A stretch of DNA of 64,000 bases from Sternotherus odoratus. Lineage: Eukaryota; Chordata; Testudines; Kinosternidae. How positions within the stretch are numbered: the first letter of the stretch is position 1; every line of letters begins with the position of its first letter. The DNA lies in NCBI GenBank assembly GCA_032164245.1, contig JAVMKO010000001.1:292813041-292877040 (forward strand), in the 5' to 3' direction. Made by a program: the position numbers and the translations under genes. This document shows, in pieces, positions 1 through 12,500 of this stretch. Under the pieces are notes generated by a model. That model did no database searches. It was not told where the DNA came from and worked only from the letters and a program-made list of their open reading frames with translations.

Positions 1-397
1 TGAATGAGTGCATGTACATGTGTGTGTGTGTGTAGTAGAAAGAAATAGTGATTGATTGTCTTTTCTTTTCTGTCTGTACTTACAATAAATGTGGCATTTG
101 CCTTCTCCCCTTTATAAGATCCTGCTGGTCTTTATTTGGTACAACAGACACTCAACCTTGGAACCAGACTTTGCAATATGCAAGAGAGGAACTCGGTTTG
201 AAAACACTAGTGTAAGGCTTTACCTTCAAAGAAGGGCAGGATTGGTTCCTAATCCCGCACATCCATCCTGCTGGTGTTCTGGGATCTTAAACATTTGAAA
301 AAATGCACTTTGTTGAAAAGCGCTTCAGGTTGCATGTCAGAACAGGATCTAACTGCCTCCTCTGTGGGGCTGGACCTCCCCGGCTTCTCTTTTCCAG

Positions 398-501
398 CTA
401 CCGGAAACTAGCCTTGAAGAATCATCCTTTAAAAAATAAAGAACCTTGGGCATCGGATAAATTCAGGCAGCTCGCAGAAGCCTACGAAGTGTTAAGTGAT
501 C
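398..501 (+). CDS. DNAJB13: DNAJB13 exon 2 (J-domain helices II-IV)
   Basis: Follows a tttccag acceptor and ends at a gtaagt donor. It encodes [14 protein letters not shown] then [13 protein letters not shown], typical J-domain sequence with HPL in place of HPD. Confidence 0.93.
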
Positions 502-3500
502 GTAAGTAAGAACATGTTTCTCTTCCCACAGATAAACTGTGCAGTTCAGGGAGAAGTTCTGGAAAGTCATATCCAAGTATAGAGTGTACTTTCTGCAGGG
601 GGATTTCATTAGGCACATCATATCATCTACTTTGCTGCCATGCTGGTTAGCTGGCATATCCTCTCTCTGGCTATTAACATCAGTTACTCAATTGTTTATC
701 TATTGCATGCAGCACTGATCCATGCTCCTGCAGTCTGATCCAGGCTGGTGAAGGTCTGTGTGTCTTTGGAGCCCCATCGACAACACTAGCATGGGTCTAA
801 GGGCCCACCTGTGCCAGTCAGATTGCAGGAGCAGGGACCAATGCAAAACTGTGGCCAAGAGAACTAGCATGAACCTGGGATGTATAAGCAGGGGAATAGT
901 AAGTAAAAGTAGGTTCTGTTACCTCTATTTACAGCATTGGAGAGACCATTACTGGAAAACTGCCCCCAGTTCTGGTGTCCACACTTCACAAAGTGTGTTG
1001 AAAAATTTGAGAGAGTGCAGAAAAGAACTGTAAGAATTATTAAAAGTCTGAAAAATATGCCTTACAGTGAGAGTAAATACATTTTAATCTGTTTAGATTT
1101 ATCAAAAAGAAGGTTAAGAGGTAACTTGATCATGGTCTATAACAGTGTGTCTCAACCTTTCCAGACTACTGTACCCCTTTCAGGAGTCTGATTTGTCTTG
1201 CGTACTCCAAGTTTCACCTCACTTAACAGCTACCTGCTTAGTACAGTACTCAAAATCAGACATAAATACAGAAGTGTCACAGCACATTATTACTGAAAAT
1301 TGCTGACTTTCTCATTTTTACCATATAGTTATAAAATAAATCAGATGTAATATAAATATTGTATTTACATTTCAGTGTATAGAGCAGTATAAACAAGTCA
1401 TTGTCTGTATGAAATTTTAGTTTGTACTGACTTCATTAGTGCTTTTTATGTAGCCTGTGGTAAAACAAGGCAAATATCTGGATAAGTTGATCATTGTTGA
1501 TGTATCCCCTGGAAGACCTCTGCGTATCTCCAGGGGTACATGTACCCCTGGTTGAGAACCACTGATCTATAAGTACTCACATGTAAAGAAAATATTTCTG
1601 TTTAATATAGCATAGATTCATATATTATAAAAACCAGATTGGACCACTGTGATCATCTAGTCTGATCCTCTGCATAACACAAATCCTTGGACTCCTTTGG
1701 ATTAATTCCTGTTTGAACTGGAGATATGTTTCAGAACAACACCCAGTCTAGATTTAAAAATTTACAATGAAGGAGAATCCACCACAATGCACAGGCACAA
1801 GAAAATGTAATGGCTTGTTAGGACCGGAAGAAATTGTGACGGGCAACCACTAGAGAGCGTAGTTACGCTTCTGAGTCAACTCCAGGAGAGTGTATGATGG
1901 TGGTATTAATTGGAAAATGACCTTGTTGTTATCTGTGTGTTTGGGAACAGTTCCCAGACAGTTCCCAGCTGTATGAGTGTTTACCCCATCTGTGTGAGAA
2001 TGAATGCGTGGGAAACTAAATGGGGAAACTGAGGCAGGACTACATAATCAACAAGTGTTGAACAGCGTGTAACCAATTAGCTTGTTGCTTGCTATTAATG
2101 AGATGAGTATGTATGAGATGCAAATGAGTATGGGTATATCTGTGCTGACACGCCCCTGTTTGTTGGGCTTCCTCTTTGGGCTTCTCTGGACATCGCCTGG
2201 GTGTGTCAGACATCTTGTATCGTGGCAGTGCTGGACTCGAAGCCCCCTAGCATGGAATGCCGCTCCCCTCAATAAACTCACCACTTTCCAACTAGCCACC
2301 TGTGTGAAGCCTCGTTTCTCCCGGCAACGAGATAAGAGCCCCCTGCAACAGGCTGAAAGTTGTAGTTCTCTTTCTCTCTGTTTTTGTTGGCAGATTGCAC
2401 CTGTAGACCTCTAAATCTGACCTTCCATCATTCCTGCCCCCCATCTTCCTTGTGGGTTGCTGTACGTTTGTAATCTCTCTGGGGTCTCTCGAGACTGTAA
2501 GGACTGGAGATCGAGAAGATCGTAGTGTCTGAGGAAATATAGGCCCACATCAGGCCTAAGCAAACTATGGTGTTAAATTGAGTTTGGATTTAGCATGAGT
2601 GATAGGCCTGAAGCATGTAAAAGGATGAGTTGAAGAGAAACAAAAGTTGTTTGAGTTAAACTTGTGGTGACACTTAAATCTCAGTGTCATCTTATGTAAA
2701 ATTTGGTTTGAGGTCATGGAAATAAAGAAAATTTAGATAATTGGGTACCAGGTGGTGTATATAATTGGTTTGTTTAGTTTATTATTTTAAAAATGTGTTG
2801 TTTAGTAGTTAGAAAGAAATATGGCCAAATAAGATGAGAAGAAAACCTTGAAGAAAGAGGCCCAGTCATTAATCTTGTCTTGACCAGGGCAGACAACATT
2901 GTTCAGCCCTAGTTGCTTTATCTGATCTTAGCTCAGGTCCAACACTACCTGTTTATTACAGTGTATAAAAAAGCAAAATTTTCTGGTGGTTCTATGTCAG
3001 AGCTTTTCCTAACCCCTCTGGAGTCACGCTGTGGTGACAAGGTACCTCCCAGGTACCTGATCTTATGAGCATTTTGACCGGTGCTTGTAATTATATTGGC
3101 ATTGGAATATAGGCATGTATATGCTTATGTTTGTATTTTGGATGTAGCTAACACCAAGTGACCTTTGGGACTAATAAAAGAATCCTTGTGTGGAAACTGA
3201 GTCATGGGAAACCTTAATTAGCTGGTTAGGAAAATGATTTGTAACAGTCTTCTCTGTGGTTTCCATTCTGTGTATTGGATGCCTGGCTGGGTAGGGACAG
3301 GAAGGCATCAGCCACCTTCTCTTGGCTCACTCAATGTATCACCTTCCCCAGCTGGAAGGATGAGCTTTGAGATTGCTTCTATACATGAGACTCCTATAGA
3401 TAGTTTCTACCACAGTGATGCAATAGCATCCTTTCTGCTCCTTCAGACTTTCTTAGAGCAAGGAGAATGCTTAATGACAGATCCCAGGATCAAGCAAAGG

Positions 3501-6500
3501 CCTGGGTCTCGAACTATATACTTTCATCTGACACACAAATGATCAAAGCCTATGTACACTACTGACGCCTCTTTCTCCCTTAGCTGTGAAGAGGGGCATC
3601 TATGATAAATTTGGAGAAGAGGGTCTCAAAGGAGGGATCCCCCTGGAATTTGGGAGTGAGAACCCCTGGTCTGTTGGCTATGTGTTTCACGGCAATGCTG
3701 AGAAAGTCTTCAAGGAGTTCTTCGGAGGTGATAATCCCTTTGCTGGTAGGTATAATTCCTGCCTCTGATGCTTCATGTTGGGTATGTATGGTGATTGCCC
3801 CAAGCATAGTCTCTTCAACAGACTCAACCCTGCGGTTGGCAGGAAGTAGGTTCGATCCTGCCTTTGCCACCAGCAGGCTTCGGAACCCCAATTTGAGGGT
3901 TGTTTCTCCTGCAATTGGTGTTGGTTTATCTGACCCGTCACCCTTTAAACCACACACATGGGACAGAACAATCACTACAGTCTGGGCTTGTAGCATCTTC
4001 CCCTGAGCCTGTCTCAGAGCACAGACAGGCCAGGCGGTGCCAGCAATTGAACTGCACTCATGGCACGCTCAGAAAGGGGCCTCCCAGGAGCCGCGGGCAG
4101 CCATCATGGCGCGTTTCAGCTGCTCGTAGGTCACAAACATCACCACATTCCAGGAGCCCAGGCGCAGGAACGAGGGAATGAACCTAGAGCCAGTGAGAGG
4201 GGAGACGAATCACAGCTAGTCCTGTGGGTTAAGACTTCCCACACCTTTTCCCTTGGCTCACTCCCCCCCCCCGCCTGGCACAGCCCCATGAGGAGATCAG
4301 CTCACAAGAGTGAAGCGGAAGTGAATTAAAGTGCTTCTTTGGCAGGGAACTGGAGATCTGGATTTAGCCAGATCAGTCTAACGTATGTGTGAAGTTCAGC
4401 TGCAGACTGCCTAGAACAGGTGGGGCCGGGGCTCCATGGATCTTAATTTGCAGGTCACACGGGTTCAGTTTATAAGCAAGTCAGAGTTCACAGCACCACC
4501 AGCGAGCCTGGAATCCGAGTCAAGCCAGACCCTTCCCCCTTTGTACCTCACCAGCAAGGAGGGCTCTGCAGGGCCGAGTTATCCCCTCGGTCACACCAGT
4601 GGCAGCCCTTTGCCTCCAGGTGTTTGTGGCCCAGCTTAGCGCTCTGTTGATGAATTGGGAAGAGACCAGGGCAGCTAATGCTCCAGGGGCTCTGCTGGTT
4701 TCCTCATGGATTATGGAATCGGCAGAGCTCCCCCTGGACCACACAGGGACAGATCTGGGATCAGGAAAGGGTCCTTCCCACACATGGTGCCTCTGAAATA
4801 CAACTTCCTCATCAACTCAGCCACTGGCAGCCAGATCCACCTCCCAAGGGCTGGTCACTGTGGGGGATGGATCCAGCCAAGGAAACTTCCTTAGTCGCTT
4901 TCTCCACCCCAGTCATGATTTTAGAGCCCTCTCTCATATCCCCCTTTAATCATCTATTTTCCAAGCTGACCAGTCCCAGCCTGTGTAATCTGTCCTCAGG
5001 TAAAAGCTGTTCCAAACTCCTAATAATTTTTGTTGCCCTTCCCTGTCCCTTTTCTGAGAAGGGGTGACCAGAACTTCACGCAAGATTCAAGATGCAGGTG
5101 TACCATGGATTTATATAGAGGCGTGAAGATGTTTTATTATCTATCCCTTTCCAAATTGTTCCTAATATTCTGCTTGTTCTTTTAACTGCTGCTGCAGACT
5201 GAGCGGATGTTTTCAAAGAGCTGTGCCCGATGCCCCCAGCTCTCGCTCTTGAGCGGTAGCAGCTAATTTAGACGTCCTCATTTGATATGCACAGTTGGGA
5301 TTCTGTTTTTCGATATGCACAGACTTCTTTGCCCCAGATGGATCTGAGGTGAACATGGCTTTCGGGGGGCTGCGGGGAAGAGGGGTGGCGAAGCAGGACC
5401 CGCCCATTGAGCGAGATCTCTACCTGTCACTGGAGGACCTGTTCTACGGATGCACCAAGAAAATTAAGATTTCTCGCCGGGTAAGGAAAGATGGAGACTG
5501 AATTAGACGCGTTGAGACGTGAGCCCGGATCAGTGGTGTTAGGAGCGGGACGGCTGTCCGAAGGGAGCCTGTCGCGGAAGCGCTGTTCTTTCCCATTGGG
5601 CTGGGTTGTATATTTCACTAGGAGAGGATTGGAAGTTTCACTGTAATCAGTGGATGTGACTGATCACTATATTCTGTGATAGCATCTCCCGAGTCCCAGC
5701 CAACAGGGGAATGGACAGGTGGGGAGTAGCCTGCTCCAGGCAGTGGGGCAGGGCAGTTGAGAAGAGCAGGGTGGGGTGAAAGTGCATGGTCCTAACCTCG
5801 CTCCATCTCCATCTCCATGATAAACCTGATCCTGTGGCTATGCAGAGAGCAGCCAGGGAGGCATCCTTGCTCCTCCAGTGGCCTCTCTTTCATTGCCAGC
5901 CACAGCAGCAGCTCACCTGTCCAGAGCAACAAGTTCAGGCAGGACCCCGACAGCCAACCGTGCTCTCTCTGGTGCTGCGGGACCCCGCCCCGCTGCCGGA
6001 GCACAGGGGACCCTGCTGGAAGGCGACTGTCTTATCCGGCACTGAGCAGGGTGCAGGGAAAACTTGGCCTTCTGTAGCGTTAACTGGTTCAGGTCTCTTT
6101 GCCTGCCTTGATCTTAGCTGTGCAGCCTCTGCCATCAACAGGGCTCTGAGGGGTTGGTGGGTTGTGCTGGCATTCCGACTGCCTTGAAACGAACAAAAAA
6201 CAACCCCCAAACATTAAGCCAAATATATAGGGCCAGCGACCCCACAGTTATCCCACTAAAGTCAGAGGGAAATTAAATGCAAATACGAACCTCCCTGCCC
6301 GACTCTAGCAAGTTAGAACAGGGGTAACTGGGAGCTGCATTTGTCTCCAAGCGGCCTGAGTTTCCATTCCATTGTTCACTCGGTGTGTTTTGCCCCTTTC
6401 CCCTACCCTCTGTCTGTCTTGGGGCCCAATCTTGGTTGGTCCCTAGGCACTACTGTAATGACCATGGTTTGCAGAGCTGCCTGGGCACAGAAGCCCAGCA

Positions 6501-9500
6501 ATTCAAGCCAGAACTGATTTTGTTTCCCAGAGACAGCTGCCCACAAAGCTGGTGCAGTATCACTGGCATCCTAGTCAATCAAAGGCCAAGGTCTCCTAGC
6601 TCCAGACCAAACCCATTCAGCTGTTTCCAACCCCAGGTGATGAATGAAGACGGTCACACGACCACCATCAGAGATAAGATCTTAACAATCGATGTGCAGC
6701 CCGGGTGGAAGCAGGGCACCAGGATTACCTTTCAAAAAGAAGGTGACCAGGTAAGTTACTGAGAGACTGTCGCACGGCAAGATTTCACCAGTACGGACTG
6801 GCTCATTCATTGTTTGCTGTAATGGAATCTTGTACCAAAGTTACACCCAAAAAGCTACCTTAAAAGAACATGCTTAAGGTTGCAAAATCAAACTCTTAGC
6901 CAAGATGATCAGTGTCCCTACCCTCTGATTGCCAGAAGCTGGGCCTGGGTGACGGGATAGATCGCTTGATGATTACATGTTCTGTTCATTCCCTCTGGGG
7001 CACCTGGCATTGTCCACTGTCAGAAGACAGGATACTGGGCTAGATGGATCGTTGGTCAGACCCAGTATGGCCGTTCTTATGTTGAAGCACTCAGTAAGCT
7101 TGGCAATTCCAAAGTTAAGGTTGCCTGTGCAAGAATGTTCTTTCGGCAGCTCGAGTAATTGGCTTTTTGCTATATTTGTGATCTCTCCCGTAACTAGTAC
7201 AGGGGAAGTGACCAGTTCTCCTGTAGCTGACTTGGTCGTTTTACTTTATTATATTTAGAACTATATTATATTTAGAGAGTCCTGCAATAAGGGAAAACAA
7301 AAAGGTTCTTGTCTGACTTTACTTCTTTGGGATGCACAATGGAGGTTTGGGAGGTTTTTATTTAGTGCTGTCAGTTAATCACAGTTAACTCATGCTATTA
7401 ACTAAAAATAATATCATGATTAAAAAAAGAATCATGATTAATTGCACTGTTAAACAATAGAATACCAATTGAAATTTATTAAATATTTTTAATGTTTTTC
7501 TACATTTGCAAATATATTGATTTCAGTTACAACACAAAATACAAAGTGTACAGTGCTCACTTTATATTATGATTTTTAATTACAAATATTTGCACTGTAA
7601 AAATGATAAAAGAAATAGTATTTTTGAATTCACCTCATACAAGTAATATAGTGCAATCTCTTTATCGTGAAAGTGCAACTTACAAATGTAGATGTTTTTG
7701 TTACATAGTTATGTAACACTCAAAAACAAAACAATGTAAAACTTTAGAGCCTACAACTCCACTCCACTATTTCTTGTTCAGCCAGTTGCTAAGACAAAGA
7801 AGTTTATTGACATTTACAGGGGATGGTGCTGCCTGCTTCTTATTTACAATGTCAATTGAAAGTGAGAACAGGTGTTCGTACGGCACTTTTGTAGCCGGTG
7901 TTGCAAGCTATTACATTTGTAACTGAACTCCTTGGGGGAGAATTGTGTCTCCTGCTCTGTTTTACTTGCATTCTGCCGTATATTTCCTGTTGTAGCAGTC
8001 TTGGATGATGACCCAGCACATGTTGTTCATTTTAAGAACACTTCCACTGCAGACTTGACAAAACGTAAAGAAGGTACCAATGTGAGATTTCTCGATAGCT
8101 ACAGCACTCGACCCAAGGTTTAAGAATCTGAAGTGCCTTCCAAAATCTAAAGGGGATGAGGTGTGGAGCCTGCTTGCAGACATCTTAAAAGAACAACACT
8201 CAGATGTGGAAAATGCAGAACCCAAACCACCAAAAAACAAAAGCAACCTTCTGCTGGTGGCATCTGACTCGTGATGATGAAAATGAACCTGCGTCGGTCT
8301 GCACTGCATTGGATCATTATCCAAACCATCATCGACATGGACACATCCTCTGGAATGGTGGTTGAAGCATGAAGGAACATATGAATCTTTAGTACATTTG
8401 ATATGTCAATATCTTGCAACACCAGCTACAACAATGCCATGCGAATGCCTGTTCTCACTTTCAGGTGACATTGTAAACAGCAGCATCTCCTGCAAATATA
8501 AACAAACTCGTTTGTCTGAGCAATTGGCTGAAGTAGGACTGAGTGGACTTATAGGCTCTAAAGTTTTACATTGTTTTATTTTTGAATGCATTTTTTTTAC
8601 ATAATTCTACATTTGTAAGTTGCTTTATTCATGATAAAGAGATTGCACCACAGTATGTATATGAGGTGAATTGAAAAATACTTTTGTTTTTTTACAGTGA
8701 AAGTATTTGTAATAAAATATACGGTATAAAATAAATATAAAATGAGCACTGTACACATCCAAAACTACGTCACTAAATGCTATTCTAGTCTTGTTTAACA
8801 GCGCAGTTGATTGTGATTAATTTTTTTAATGTCTTGACACCCTTAGTTTTTTTTCTATTTGTTTTTACCGCCAGAACCCCAGGAATGTTAAATCTGGTCT
8901 AGCAGGAGGGCTCACTGAAGGGCTCAGTGGAGACTTTCTTAGCTTTTAATGGAGGGGGAAGTATTAGTCATAGAGCTTAAGGCAGGTAGGGACCACCAGA
9001 TCATCTAGCCTGAGCTCCTGTATTGCACAGGCCAACAATAATCCCAATACCCACTGTGACGGGTTGAGATCACAGAAACCCCTTAGGAGCTGCCACCTGA
9101 TGTGCCAAGACTACTCCTGCCTCAGTTTTCCTTCCTAAACAGCTTAGGACCTCAGTACCCTGCCAGGTCTGAGCTACGTCCCCTAACAGCTGTGGGCTTT
9201 CCTGGAAACAGGCAGGAGGTATTCTTACCTCTGGCACTCAGATGCTCAACTCCCAGTGGGATCAAACCCTGAATAAAATTTGTTTTGCCCTGTATAAATC
9301 TTATACTTATAAATCTTATCTGTTCCCCCCCCCCCCAGGTACCAACACGTACTCCAGGTTAATAAGTAAAAAGTGATTTTAATAAAGACCGGAAATAGGA
9401 TTTAAGTGGCTCAAAGTAGTAAGAGACAGAATAAAGTGAATTACCAAACAAAATAAACAGAACACGCAAATCTAACACTATTACAGCAAAAAGCCTCACC

Positions 9501-12500
9501 CTCCGTGAATTCCTTCTTTCAGGCTAAACTCCCTGTTAGCCTGGGTCCAGCAATCGCTCGCACCCCCCCCGCAGTCACAGTCCTCTCTTCCAGTTTCTTC
9601 CAGGAATCCTTGGGGGGTGGAGGGCTGTTGCTTGAGCCAGCTGAGAACAAAATGGAGAGGTCTCTCCCAGGTTTATATAGACTTCTCCCTGTGGTTGGAG
9701 AGCCCCTCTTCCTTCTTATCTAGAGTCCACATGGGCTCTCAGAGCACATGGACAAAGTAGCAGGTTTGAACCAGACTCCCCTCACCACCAGTCAGGCCGC
9801 ATTCCTGAGGAGGGTCGGGTGTGGACGGGCGTCTACAAAGTTCATTGTTTGCTTGATTGGTTCTCAATTGGGCTTAACTGAGAATAGTTTTTTCTCAGAG
9901 AGCTGTTCAGCTGCTTTCCAAAGTCCACATACAACCAACCAAGCACATAGTTAATATTCATAACTCTGAATACAACACAGACACATACATACAAATAGGA
10001 TGAACAGATCCAATGGATCATTACATTCACAGAGATATAACTATTTAGCAAAACCATATTCCAGTAACATCACACATATATTTACAGGTACACCCCCCAT
10101 AAAGCCTCATGGGGTACACCGTCACACCCACACACTAAACCAACAACCAGAATGGGATCAAAGTATTCTAGCTCACAGGAGAGCAGACTGGTCTGTGCCA
10201 TAGGCTGGGAATAGGGGGTGCCAAGGGGCAGCAGTGTCCTGTAATGGCAGGGAATTGATTAAATGAAATAATCGCAGCAAGTGACCTGCATTCCACACGG
10301 TAGAGGAAGGTGAACCTCCCCCAAGGACACTGCCAATCTGACCTGGGGGAAAAGTCTTTCCCGATCTCACATCAGACCCTGAGCGTGTGAGCATGAACCA
10401 GCCAGCCGAGAAACTGGGGCTTTAACAAAGACAGCTTTTGTCCCAAAAGTTGAAGACTGATTGCATTTCCTGAGTTAATTTATCTTCAACACTTGCTATC
10501 TAATGCAAACACAGAAATCCATTTCAAAAGGTATTTTTTTCTCCTGCTGATAATGGTCCATCCAGATTTAACAGTCTCTTAGAATTGGTATGCTAATGTA
10601 CATTTCCCCCCTTCTTTCTGTGTGTATAAATGCATCTTACTTCTGTTCCATTCTATGCATCCAATGAAGTGGGCTATAGTCCACGAAAGCTTATGCTGAA
10701 ATAAACTAGTTATCTCTAAGGTGCTACACGTATTCCTTGCTTTCTATCTTGGGATTGTGATGTCATGACCTTACAACTTCTCCAGGAAAAACAACGTGCT
10801 AAGAACCTGAGAATCCAGTGCAAAGGCAATCGGGAAAAATATTTTATTAAAAAAAACCACACTTCCCAGGCCTTCTGGAGACATCCGAAAGAATCAAAAT
10901 AGGGCAAAGACCTGATTAGTTTTCCCTGTAAACAGTGCCCATCTCTATTAGATGGTGACTCGTTTCCTGGTTTATTTCTTATACTTTAGGGCCCGAACAT
11001 TATCCCAGCTGATATTATCTTCATTGTACGAGAGAAACTCCACGCCAGGTTTAAAAGGGAGGATGACAACCTGCTCTATGTAGCCACCCTCCCCCTGGGG
11101 AAGGTAAGGATGCTGCCTAGGGCTGCTGGGGCCTGATTCAACTTGCATGCAGGAAAAGGAAGAGCTGCACATTGACTTCAGGGGCGTTGGATTGTGTCTT
11201 CTCCTTTCTTACCTTCCCATAAGGCAGCGAGGTTTTCAGAATGACAACAAACTGCATTGGGGAGGAAAGGAATTGCCAGTTTATAATTGGACCAATCAGA
11301 GTCTGGGCCGGCCAATCAGACTGCGGGGAGGCTGCCTATTATTAATCATCTTAATCCTCAATCTTTATGGATTAGCTGTTCTTGAATTCATCATTGATCA
11401 TTCAGGAGAGAACAGAAGAGCCGAGGGCCTGATTTTAATGCACCTGAGGATAGACTTTTGCATCTGTAGCTACTCCCATCATACCTACTTATCCCTCAGT
11501 GCACAGTTACCTAGTGTGTGTCTGTGCTAGGGTGACCAGACAGCAAATGTGAAAAATTGGGACAGAGGGTGTGTGTGTGTGTGTGTGTGTGTGGGGGTAA
11601 TAGGAGCCTATATAAGAAAAAGACCCCAAAATCAGGACTGTCTCTATGAAATTGGGACATTTGGTCACCGTTGTCTGTGCGCACACACATACCCCGTCAT
11701 GACAGTGCCAGTTCGATGTGCAATCATACGTCTCAACTGTATGAAAATCATTCTCCAACAATTCAACATCTCCCGTATTTTTTATTTAGTTAGTGCCCCA
11801 AAGTGCGCTGGGCTCTTTTCAGACTTGGTCCTTGTCCTAAGAGCGAACAATCAAATTGATCTATTTATGGCTAATGCCTTTTGCTTCTGAATTGGCACTG
11901 CCACCACCAGCCTGAAACAGGGCACCTCACCAGTTTTGCAATGTCATACATGATAGGTGGAGGGGGAATTCCTTCCTGATCCCTTCCGTTGTCCATTCAT
12001 GCCCTGAAGCATGGTCTTAGGTGACCCCAGTCTCCGCTGACTGCACAATTACTGGTGGTGTTATTGGTCATAATGTTACCCAGCTCTTAAAAATCCATTT
12101 TCAATGTTCTATGGATTGTTCAGCCTGCAACAAGCCAGAACAACAACACACGGAGCAACTGTAATTCTACCGCACTGCCAACCAGGATCCAGTAGGTATA
12201 AGAAAACAGTTCCTTACAGCTAGAATTCCACTCAGTGGGTCGGGTGCTAGAATTAGCTCAGACATTAACTACATTTTTTCCAAAAGTTCCTTATTTAAAA
12301 TATGCACAGCTAGGTAGTCTTGAACGTGGTGTTCATTAATGACACAGGAGGCAATGTCGCCTAGTGGCTAGAACACTGGACCAGGACTCAGGAGCTTTGG
12401 GTTCGGTTCCCAGCCCTACCACTCATTTGTTGGGTTACCTTGAGCAAGTGGCCTCCCATCTCTGTGCCTCAGTTTTCCATCTGTAAAATGGGGAGAATGA

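Larger units (their letters stand above)
4884..10450 (+). repeat. Segmental duplication, copy 1, part inverted in copy 2
   Basis: DNAJB13 intron 3 to intron 5, including exons 4 and 5. It matches the reverse complement of 24445 to about 31190 over the whole length, transposons included. Confidence 0.9.

Noticed and set aside
1..397. DNAJB13 exon 1 inside the window
   Set aside because: No ATG-led frame gives the J-domain start; the 68-nt exon expected from family length must lie further left.
9328..9342. Poly-C run and CA/GT runs (20-34, 11569-11593, 34075-34096)
   Set aside because: Ordinary homopolymer and dinucleotide tracts; noted only where they sit in a mobile element.
12345..12430. 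Possible tRNA gene
   Set aside because: A and B boxes are present but are followed by the MIR core sequence, and the element recurs, so it is a SINE head.
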